A stretch of DNA of 10,187 nt from Gammaproteobacteria bacterium UBA6173 (GTDB lineage Bacteria; Pseudomonadota; Gammaproteobacteria; Pseudomonadales; Pseudohongiellaceae), in contig DITX01000103.1 in NCBI GenBank assembly GCA_002422225.1, positions 1 through 10,187 of the forward strand, in the 5' to 3' direction. Made by a program: the position numbers and the translations under genes. Of this stretch, positions 1 through 5,867 are shown piece after piece. The notes beneath the pieces are model-generated. The model did not search any database and was not told the DNA's origin. It saw nothing but the letters and a program-made list of their open reading frames with translations. Position 1 is the stretch's first letter. Each line of letters begins with the position of its first letter.

Positions 1-95
1 ATAACGAGAAAAGTGCGGTGGACAAAGCGTGGAACCGGAAATTCCTTGGCTTTAGTTTTAGTCGGCGCCCGGGTCATGCATTAATAGTGTCAGAT

Positions 96-106
96 TTGAT
101 GGGCGA
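96..106 (+). repeat. 11-bp direct repeat, left copy
   Basis: TTGATGGGCGA occurs here and again, in the same orientation, at 1829-1839, so the two copies bracket the recombinase-transposase ORF about 1.7 kb apart. The left copy runs into the first arm of the hairpin at 101-121. IS91-family insertion does not normally make target duplications, so the meaning is open: conserved element-end sequence, a recombination footprint, or chance. Confidence 0.4.
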
Positions 107-121
107 GTGCCTGCCTCGCCC
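101..121. repeat. Perfect 7-bp inverted repeat (hairpin)
   Basis: GGGCGAG (101-107) and CTCGCCC (115-121) are perfect reverse complements separated by a 7-base loop. No T-run follows on either strand, so it does not look like an intrinsic terminator. IS91-family ends are known to carry subterminal hairpins, and this one lies past the 3' side of the transposase ORF, so it could be a residual element end. That is inference only. Confidence 0.4.
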
Positions 122-209
122 CCTGCAGACAATAAAAAATTCACGCTATCGCATAGGTTGTTGTAGTCCCTCCAAGTTAAATGAATGGCTGTGCTTCCCG
201 CACCTGAAT

Positions 210-1775
210 CTATTGCGGTGCTGACCGTGGCCGGATAAAACCAATAATCGACATCACACACTTGTCGCTGATCACACCCCGGTATAAATAACGCGAGAGG
301 TATTTCAGTGCGGGCAAGCCACGGCCGATGGATTGACACTGCACTACCCACTGTTTCGGCGTCATCGCTAATCCCAACCCTGCTGCACGCAGTGCCACCA
401 GGAGGCGCGCACGAAAGAGCTTCGCCAAGGCGCGGCCATTAAACAGGTAGCGGGTGCTGAGTGTTTTCCAGCCGGTGGTTGATCCTTCTCGCTCAACGCC
501 ACCACCAGGAACAATGATGTGAACGTGCGGGTGATACTCGAGTCGCCGCGTGTGGGTGTGCAGTACGGCGGTCATTGCCAATTCAACCGCAAAGGATGTT
601 TTATTCACACCAAAATCCTTGAGCGTACTCACAGCACATTCAAACAACAGGGAATAGACCTGCTTTGGGTGTGCCTGAGCCAATGCGCGCAACTCATGAG
701 GCAAGGTGAAGGTGGCCATAAAGTAATCCACCGGCAACAGCCTGCGCTGCTGCCGTTCCAGCCATTGGCTGGCGCTGTGGTGTTGGCATTGATTGCAGGC
801 GCGATGACCGCAGGACTGATAGCGCAGTGCGGGTTGGTGACAGTCCTGGCAGGACAGCATCACATGCCCGTATTGCCCCGTGCGACAGCCGAGGATGGCA
901 TTGAGTGCCGACCATTGATCAGCGCTGTCAGTGTGCTGATTCACGGTATCGGTAAGCTGGGTATACACCGCCGTGGTCTTGGGACATTCATGGCCCATCT
1001 GGTATTGGATCGCCCGCAAATTCAACCCCGCCTCCATCAGGTGCGCGCCGTAACAGTGGCGCAAGCTGTGGGGCGTAATGGCTTTGCGAATACCGCAGCT
1101 TTTTACGATGACCTTGAACGCGTTCTGTAAACCGCCGCGATCCATGACGCGGCTGGCCGCACGACGATCCTGCGCATTTTTACCGGCAGGGAATATCCAA
1201 TCAGGATTGCGGTGAGTGACCCAGTACTTGCGCAGCGCCAGCAGGCTGGCTTTGGGCAGGGTAACAAACCTGTCCTTGCGCCCCTTACCCTGGCGCACAT
1301 GCACCTTCATGCGCGCACTGTCGATATCGCCGGGCTGCAAACCCAGCACCTCACCCAGACGTAATCCCATGCTGTAGGCGGTGAGGATGAAGGTTTGATA
1401 ACGCAGCTCGCGGGCGCCGTTGATCAGATGTTCGATTTTAGTGCGGGTCAGAATGTCCGGCAGCACTTTTTTTTGGGGCGGTTTGACAATATCCACCCAT
1501 ACCCAGTCTTTGTTGAGGATGTGTTTGTAGAAAAACTGCAAGCCGTTGCGATCGACTTTGACCGTGCTCCACGAATGGCTTTGCACAAGGGCGGCAAAGT
1601 ACTCCTTGAGATCTTCCTGGGTCAGGCGATCTGGGCAACGCTCGTAAAACGCGGCTATACGGCGCACGGCGCGTGAATAGGAATCGATGGTGGTGGCCGC
1701 CTTGCCTTGGCGACGCAATGCGTTAATATGCTGCTGGTGCAGTGAGTCGAATTTGGTTTGCTGTGCTTTGTTCAT
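210..1775 (-). CDS. In-frame fusion of tyrosine recombinase and truncated IS91-family transposase
   Basis: This 521-residue ORF joins two proteins that are normally separate. Residues 1 to about 282 form a tyrosine recombinase with an N-terminal SAM-like DNA-binding domain and a complete catalytic set: R139, K164, H236, R239, H262 and nucleophile Y271. Residues from about 285 to 505 are an IS91-type rolling-circle transposase with a cysteine-rich zinc-binding region (C309, C312, C322, C327, C330), the HUH metal motif (H417-V418-H419) and the paired tyrosines Y492/Y496 in YLSRY. The first few tens of transposase residues are missing at the junction near base 930. After residue 505 the family similarity ends and 16 unrelated residues precede the stop, so the usual C-terminal part is gone. 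A GGAG Shine-Dalgarno lies about 10 bases before the ATG at 1775. IS91-family transposition is probably abolished, but the recombinase half looks intact. It could be annotated as a pseudogene. Confidence 0.85.
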   Translation of the reverse strand: MNKAQQTKFDSLHQQHINALRRQGKAATTIDSYSRAVRRIAAFYERCPDRLTQEDLKEYFAALVQSHSWSTVKVDRNGLQFFYKHILNKDWVWVDIVKPPQKKVLPDILTRTKIEHLINGARELRYQTFILTAYSMGLRLGEVLGLQPGDIDSARMKVHVRQGKGRKDRFVTLPKASLLALRKYWVTHRNPDWIFPAGKNAQDRRAASRVMDRGGLQNAFKVIVKSCGIRKAITPHSLRHCYGAHLMEAGLNLRAIQYQMGHECPKTTAVYTQLTDTVNQHTDSADQWSALNAILGCRTGQYGHVMLSCQDCHQPALRYQSCGHRACNQCQHHSASQWLERQQRRLLPVDYFMATFTLPHELRALAQAHPKQVYSLLFECAVSTLKDFGVNKTSFAVELAMTAVLHTHTRRLEYHPHVHIIVPGGGVEREGSTTGWKTLSTRYLFNGRALAKLFRARLLVALRAAGLGLAMTPKQWVVQCQSIGRGLPALKYLSRYLYRGVISDKCVMSIIGFIRPRSAPQ

Positions 1776-1881
1776 AACAATATTTCTCCAGTAGTCTCGC
1801 TCCGACTGGACGAGTGGAGGAATTATTGTTGATGGGCGATTGGGATTATGTGCACCAAGGCTGAATCTGCCGCGTAGCGGC
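257..1881 (-). mobile_element. IS91-like insertion element remnant (recombinase plus HUH transposase)
   Basis: Many IS91-type elements carry a tyrosine recombinase gene immediately upstream of the HUH transposase gene, and this stretch keeps that order on the minus strand. Recognisable transposase homology stops near 257, just after the catalytic tyrosines, so the 3' part of the transposase and the element end beyond it appear lost. On the recombinase side, the leader contains a small hairpin (1869-1881) that may belong to the element end. Both limits are approximate: I could not define ori and ter ends or the target tetranucleotide. It sits directly downstream of chrA without visibly damaging it. 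Confidence 0.65.
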
Positions 1882-1936
1882 TTCGTTCAACGACTGTTTG
1901 TTGCACCAACTTGTCACAAAATTCCTGTCAGAAACG
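1776..1936. other. Intergenic leader between chrA stop and recombinase start
   Basis: This 161-base gap separates the chrA stop from the recombinase ATG, both on the minus strand. It holds the right copy of the 11-bp repeat, a small hairpin with arms GCCGC (1869-1873) and GCGGC (1877-1881), and two direct copies of TGCACCAA (1851-1858 and 1902-1909) that bracket the hairpin. No T-run follows the hairpin on the minus strand, so I do not call a terminator for chrA. The cluster of small repeats suggests the boundary of the mobile element lies here. Confidence 0.45.
1829..1839 (+). repeat. 11-bp direct repeat, right copy
   Basis: This TTGATGGGCGA is identical to 96-106 and lies in the leader of the recombinase ORF, about 54 bases before its start codon. 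Similarity outside the 11 bases is weak. Confidence 0.4.
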
Positions 1937-3271
1937 TCAGATCAATAACTGCTGTGCCACCACGCCGGCTAGAGCCATTGCTGCCAGCGTCTTGAGCACA
2001 GGCCACCTGAATACAAAAATCATTACAAAGGCCATCGCACATAGTGACGCCATGGGCAAGTCTATCGAGGATAACACTGGCAGCAAAATGTCTAAGCCAC
2101 CACTACTGATTCGATGAGTCTGGCTGAACAATACATTAAAGGCAAACCACAGCGCCAGATTGGCAATCACCCCAACCACGGCGGCAGTGATGGCTGCCAA
2201 CGCGGCCGAGAGCGCATGGTTTCCACGCAAGGATTCAACATAGGGCGCACCGGCAAATATCCAGATAAAACAGGGAAGAAAAGTCACCCAGGTGGTGAGT
2301 AATGCACCCAGAGTGCCTGCTAACAAGGCCGGTTCTATGCCTGCTTGACGAAAAGCCGCCAGATAACCAACAAACTGGGTGACCAATATCAACGGCCCCG
2401 GCGTGGTCTCTGCCAAACCTAGTCCGTCAAGCATTTCGCCGGGTTGCAACCACTGATAGTTTTCTACGCCCTGCTGGGCTACATAGGCCAGCACTGCATA
2501 CGCGCCGCCAAAAGTTACCACCGCCATTTTGGAAAAAAATACTGCCAGCTCTGTGTATACGTCACTGTTGCCCCGCCACAAGAACAAACTTGCGACTGTG
2601 AACAACCATAACAAGACACACACTACTGCCGCGTTACGGGCATTGCGACTATCACCATCCGAGGTATTCAAATGGCGTTCTGCGGCCGATGAAATCGCAA
2701 CACCACGGATGGATGCATCCTCAAACAACCTGGCCGCCATCCAGCCGAGCATCCCAGCACCCAGCACCACAACAGGAAAAGGCAACCCGGCAGCAAACAG
2801 TGCCAGAAAGGCCATTAACGCAAGCACCGGTTTCAGTCGCCCAGTCAGGGTTCGTGCGGCTATTCGCAACAAGGCCTGCACCACAATAGCCAGAACCGCT
2901 GCTTTTAATCCAAAAAACAACCCTTCAACAACTGACAAATCCCCCAGAAGAACATATACCCAGGTCAACGCAAGAATGGCAAACGCACCAGGGAGTATAA
3001 ACAGCAGGCCGGCAACCAAACCGCCTTTAACACCATGCAGCAACCATCCAATGTAGGTTGCGAGCTGCTGCGCCTCTGGTCCGGGCAACAACATGCAGTA
3101 ATTCAGGGCATGTAAAAAGCGGCTTTCATCCAGCCACTTTTTTTCCTCAACAATTACCCTGTGCATCAGCGCGATCTGGCCAGCAGGGCCTCCAAAACTG
3201 AGCAATCCAATACGCCACCATACCGCCAGCGCTTCCGCAAAAGGTATTTGGAGAGCGTCTTTTGCGACCAT
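1937..3271 (-). CDS. chrA: ChrA-family chromate efflux transporter (two-domain)
   Basis: ChrA proteins are inner-membrane transporters of the CHR superfamily that expel chromate. This 444-residue protein has the usual length of the long, two-domain class. The first CHR domain has SFGGPAGQIALMH (25-37) and LLPGPEAQQ (61-69). The second repeats the pattern with FGGAYAVLAYV (254-264) and TTPGPLI (289-295). Most of the rest is hydrophobic, with a polar linker at about 185-212. The ATG overlaps the hldE stop as TGATG, and an AGGA Shine-Dalgarno lies inside the end of hldE (3279-3282), 7 bases before the start, so translation is probably coupled to hldE. No chromate regulator (chrB) is present. The substrate is inferred from the family; some CHR-family members have no proven chromate role. 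Confidence 0.92.
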   Translation of the reverse strand: MVAKDALQIPFAEALAVWWRIGLLSFGGPAGQIALMHRVIVEEKKWLDESRFLHALNYCMLLPGPEAQQLATYIGWLLHGVKGGLVAGLLFILPGAFAILALTWVYVLLGDLSVVEGLFFGLKAAVLAIVVQALLRIAARTLTGRLKPVLALMAFLALFAAGLPFPVVVLGAGMLGWMAARLFEDASIRGVAISSAAERHLNTSDGDSRNARNAAVVCVLLWLFTVASLFLWRGNSDVYTELAVFFSKMAVVTFGGAYAVLAYVAQQGVENYQWLQPGEMLDGLGLAETTPGPLILVTQFVGYLAAFRQAGIEPALLAGTLGALLTTWVTFLPCFIWIFAGAPYVESLRGNHALSAALAAITAAVVGVIANLALWFAFNVLFSQTHRISSGGLDILLPVLSSIDLPMASLCAMAFVMIFVFRWPVLKTLAAMALAGVVAQQLLI

Positions 3272-4731
3272 CAGCTGTTCCTGACTTTTGCAACAATCGC
3301 AGAGGTGGAGCAGTTGTCAAGGAATTCCAGCACGCGCACTTCCCCGCCATAACTTTGCACAAATTCCCCGCCAACCACCTGATCAACAGAATAATCGCCA
3401 CCTTTCACCAGTACATCGGGGCGAATCTGCGCGAGCAATGTTTCAGGCGTATCGTCAGCAAAACTGACCACCCAATCCACGGCAGACAGGCCAGCCAGTA
3501 CGGCCATACGGCGATCCGTAGGATTAATCGGACGCCCGGGACCTTTGAGCCGTTTCACAGAGTCATCGTCATTGATCGCCACAATCAAGCGATCCCCCAG
3601 CTTGCGGGCCTGCGCCAGATATCCAACGTGTCCGGCATGGATGATGTCAAAGCACCCATTGGTAAAAACAATTTTCTCGCCATGTGCACGCGCATCCTGC
3701 ACCGCCATGAGCAATTGCGCGGCACTCATTACCCCACGACCATTGCCCGCCTGCAGCTGGAGCGCGCGACGTAGTTCCGGACCGCTGATTGCAGCTGTAC
3801 CCAGTTTCGCCACCACCAGCCCTGCGGCGAGATTTGCCAGGGTGGTGCCTCTTTCCAAGGTTTCACCTGCCGCCAGTGCTGCCGCCAACACCGCCACGAC
3901 CGTATCACCAGCACCGGTAACATCAAATACTTCCAAGGCCTGCGCCGGTAAATGCAACGCGGGCTGATTTGTCTGCAAGAGTGTCATGCCGTGTTCGCCG
4001 CGTGTAATCAGCAGCGCCTGCAGATCCAGCTGCGCGCGCAGCTGCTGGCCTTTGCTGATCAAATCATCTTCCGTTATACATGCGCCAACCACGGCCTCAA
4101 ACTCACTCAGATTGGGTGTGATGACGGTCGCGCCGCGGTACTTGTTAAAGTCCCGTCCTTTTGGGTCAACCACTACAGGAATGTTTCTGGCACGCGCTGC
4201 GCTAATCAAGGTATGCGCTTCACTGAGGCTGCCCTTGCCATAATCGGACAGTACCAGGACATCTGCTGAATCTAGGGCTGAAAGTGCATTTACCAGCAGT
4301 ACGTCGACGTCTGCGGTTGTAAAAGCTTGCTCAACATCAATACGTAGTAATTGTTGTTGCTGGCTGATGATGCGGAGTTTGGTAATGGTGGGCGACTCAG
4401 GCGAGGCAAAAAAACGGCACAACACGCCAGCGCCTGACAGTCGACGGGCCAGTTCTTCTCCGGCTTCGTCATCTCCTGTGATGCCTGCAATGCTTGCCGC
4501 AGCACCTAATGCCGCAATATTCAACGCAACGTTGGCTGCGCCACCCGGCCTGTCTTCATTGCTGCTGACCTTGACCACTGGCACTGGCGCTTCCGGGGAG
4601 ATTCGCTCAGCTTTGCCATGCCAATATCTGTCGAGCATGACGTCACCTACTACCAACACTCGCGCCCGAACAAACGCAGGTAGCTCGGCAATCAATACAT
4701 CTTGGTTTGAGACGGAAATCCCTGCGTCCAT
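3271..4731 (-). CDS. hldE: Bifunctional heptose 7-phosphate kinase / heptose 1-phosphate adenylyltransferase
   Basis: HldE (RfaE) is a cytosolic enzyme that catalyses two steps towards ADP-glycero-manno-heptose, the donor for the LPS inner core. It phosphorylates heptose 7-phosphate at C1 and later adenylates the 1-phosphate. Residues about 20-325 are a PfkB/ribokinase domain with VVGDVMLDRYW (27-37), the substrate loop GGAANVA (63-69) and the ATP/anion-hole motif DVTGAGDT (270-277), with catalytic D276. Residues about 350-486 are a cytidylyltransferase-like domain with FTNGCFDIIHAGH (356-368), including the HxGH signature. At 486 residues it matches the family (E. coli 477), with about ten extra N-terminal residues. 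No strong Shine-Dalgarno precedes the ATG, and an extended -10 promoter lies upstream. It is first in a minus-strand pair with chrA and divergent from the lpxL-like gene. Both halves look intact. Confidence 0.97.
   Translation of the reverse strand: MDAGISVSNQDVLIAELPAFVRARVLVVGDVMLDRYWHGKAERISPEAPVPVVKVSSNEDRPGGAANVALNIAALGAAASIAGITGDDEAGEELARRLSGAGVLCRFFASPESPTITKLRIISQQQQLLRIDVEQAFTTADVDVLLVNALSALDSADVLVLSDYGKGSLSEAHTLISAARARNIPVVVDPKGRDFNKYRGATVITPNLSEFEAVVGACITEDDLISKGQQLRAQLDLQALLITRGEHGMTLLQTNQPALHLPAQALEVFDVTGAGDTVVAVLAAALAAGETLERGTTLANLAAGLVVAKLGTAAISGPELRRALQLQAGNGRGVMSAAQLLMAVQDARAHGEKIVFTNGCFDIIHAGHVGYLAQARKLGDRLIVAINDDDSVKRLKGPGRPINPTDRRMAVLAGLSAVDWVVSFADDTPETLLAQIRPDVLVKGGDYSVDQVVGGEFVQSYGGEVRVLEFLDNCSTSAIVAKVRNS
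3279..3282 (-). promoter_or_regulatory. Shine-Dalgarno of chrA inside hldE
   Basis: AGGA on the minus strand lies 7 bases before the chrA ATG and within the last codons of hldE. With the TGATG stop/start overlap it supports the chosen chrA start and translational coupling. Confidence 0.65.
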
Positions 4732-4822
4732 AATCAGTTACCCGCTGTTTTTTCTGATTCGATTACCGGTTTGCTGACGGCGTCAGACGCTCGACAGGAC
4801 TGTCTGAGTAATCAATGTCGGC

Positions 4823-4831
4823 ATGATATCA
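4823..4831 (-). promoter_or_regulatory. Extended -10 promoter candidate for hldE-chrA
   Basis: Read on the minus strand this is TGATATCAT, a TGn-extended -10 element (TATCAT, five of six matches to TATAAT) about 90 bases upstream of the hldE ATG. No good -35 hexamer stands at 16-18 bases, which fits extended -10 promoters. Motif inspection only. Confidence 0.45.
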
Positions 4832-4856
4832 CACGCACACAGCACGTCTGTCAGTC

Positions 4857-4865
4857 TGCTACAAT
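4857..4865 (+). promoter_or_regulatory. Extended -10 promoter candidate for the lpxL operon
   Basis: TGCTACAAT is a TGn-extended -10 (TACAAT, five of six matches). A start of transcription near 4872 would give a short leader of about 24 bases before the GTG at 4896. It lies about 30 bases from the opposing hldE -10, so the two promoters are close enough to influence each other. No clear -35 is visible. Confidence 0.5.
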
Positions 4866-4895
4866 GCCGGGCAACCAAAATACTGCGCCAGCATC

Positions 4896-5867
4896 GTGAC
4901 AAAAAAATATCAACACAGCGAGAATCTGAACGACTTCCTGGGTCCCAAATACTGGCCGACCTGGGTCGCTTACGGCTGTATCTGGGCATTGGCGCACTTG
5001 CCGTTCAGTTGGCAGATGATGATAGGCAAAGGTCTGGGTATCACGCTGTACCACCTGGCACGCAGCCGACGCCACGTTTGTGAAGTAAACATCGCACTGT
5101 GTTTTCCTGAACTTTCTGCTAAGGAACAAAAAAAACGGGTGCGAGATACGTTTATCGCTAATGGCCGCGGCATCATGGAAATTGGCTTGTCGTGGTGCCG
5201 TAATCCGGAAGACTTCAGAGATCGTGTCACTGTCAAAGGTCTGGAGCATCTTTACAAGGCACTGGCACAAGGGCGCGGCGTCCTGCTGGTCAGCGCACAC
5301 TTTTCAACACTGGAGATTGCTGGCAGCCTGTTGGCTTTGTATCATAAAATCAGTGTGACCTACCGGCTTCACAAGAACCCGCTGTTTGATACCTTGATGA
5401 AACGCGGCCGCCAGCGCCATTTCGAAGAAGTCATTGAGCGCAAAGAGGTCCGCAAAGCCTTTCGACAACTGCAGCGCGGCAAAGTATTGTGGTATGCCGC
5501 TGATCAGGATTACGGCCCCCGACACTCCGTGTTTGCAGAATTTTTTGGCAGGCCTGCTGCCAGCATTACGGCGACCACCACCTTTGCCAAGGTGAATAAT
5601 TCTGCGGTCATTTTTCTTGCACACTACCGTACGCAAAACAATCAGCATTACGAACTGATCTTTAGCGAACCACTTGCGGGCTACCCAACGGGTGATGAGC
5701 AGATGGATGTGCTGCGCATCAACAAACTAATTGAGGCTGCCATCAGAGTAGCACCGGATCAATACATCTGGTTACACCGTCGCTTCAAAACACAACCTGA
5801 AGGTTTACCTGACCCTTATCAACATAAATTCGGCACAACAGCTGACGCGGGCGAGGTGTCTGAGTGA
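4896..5867 (+). CDS. lpxL: Lipid A lauroyl-type acyltransferase (LpxL/HtrB family)
   Basis: LpxL/HtrB-family enzymes act at the cytoplasmic face of the inner membrane and transfer a secondary acyl chain from acyl-ACP onto Kdo-lipid A. This 323-residue protein has a hydrophobic N-terminal segment (about 22-55), the NIALCFPELS region (65-74), the catalytic HX4E motif at H135/E140 (HFSTLE), AADQDYGP (201-208) and the C-terminal signature YIWLHRRFKTQPEG (290-303). Length is close to E. coli LpxL (306). The start is GTG at 4896: no in-frame ATG lies upstream before the promoter, and starting at the next internal Met (41) would remove the membrane segment. No strong Shine-Dalgarno is visible. Acyl-chain length and position (LpxL, LpxM or LpxP role) cannot be told from sequence, so the symbol is a family-level choice. 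It overlaps the next gene by four bases. Confidence 0.92.
   Translation: MTKKYQHSENLNDFLGPKYWPTWVAYGCIWALAHLPFSWQMMIGKGLGITLYHLARSRRHVCEVNIALCFPELSAKEQKKRVRDTFIANGRGIMEIGLSWCRNPEDFRDRVTVKGLEHLYKALAQGRGVLLVSAHFSTLEIAGSLLALYHKISVTYRLHKNPLFDTLMKRGRQRHFEEVIERKEVRKAFRQLQRGKVLWYAADQDYGPRHSVFAEFFGRPAASITATTTFAKVNNSAVIFLAHYRTQNNQHYELIFSEPLAGYPTGDEQMDVLRINKLIEAAIRVAPDQYIWLHRRFKTQPEGLPDPYQHKFGTTADAGEVSE
5853..5856 (+). promoter_or_regulatory. Shine-Dalgarno of the GT-C-like gene inside lpxL
   Basis: GAGG lies 7 bases before the GTG at 5864, within the last codons of the acyltransferase gene. It supports the GTG start, whose bases overlap the upstream TGA as GTGA. Confidence 0.6.

Larger units (their letters stand above)
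1..209. other. Non-coding flank left of the IS91-like ORF
   Basis: I see no convincing gene here. The short reading frames on both strands resemble nothing I recognise. The stretch lies just beyond the stop codon of the recombinase-transposase ORF and does not continue the transposase in any minus-strand frame, so it is probably sequence on the far side of a break in the element. It contains a perfect 7-bp inverted repeat (101-107 and 115-121) and an 11-bp motif (96-106) that recurs beyond the other end of the element; both are listed separately. Confidence 0.5.
4732..4895. promoter_or_regulatory. Divergent intergenic promoter region, hldE versus lpxL
   Basis: This 164-base gap separates two divergent LPS transcription units. 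It contains an extended -10 element for each direction (4823-4831 minus, 4857-4865 plus), whose cores lie about 30 bases apart, so polymerases at the two sites would probably exclude each other. The hldE leader would be about 85 bases and the lpxL leader about 24. I saw no recognisable operator palindrome. Confidence 0.5.

Noticed and set aside
58..351. Minus-strand 97-codon reading frame overlapping the transposase end, considered as a frameshifted continuation of the transposase
   Set aside because: Its residues after the frame change do not resemble the expected IS91 transposase C-terminus. No minus-strand frame restores the homology, so truncation is the better explanation than a frameshift.
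519..1130. Long plus-strand reading frame opposite the recombinase-transposase gene
   Set aside because: It has no recognisable motifs and lies entirely antisense to a gene whose catalytic residues are clear.
1869..1881. Intrinsic terminator for chrA
   Set aside because: The stem is only 5 bp and no T-run follows on the minus strand.
1861..1910. Possible integron attC site (GTTCAAC next to a hairpin)
   Set aside because: Only one core-like 7-mer fits the consensus. The matching partner core at the correct spacing, and any integron integrase or cassette array, are absent.
2529..3056. Plus-strand reading frame of 175 codons opposite chrA
   Set aside because: Low-complexity, Ala/Thr/Asn-rich product typical of the antisense of a hydrophobic membrane-protein gene, with no family resemblance.
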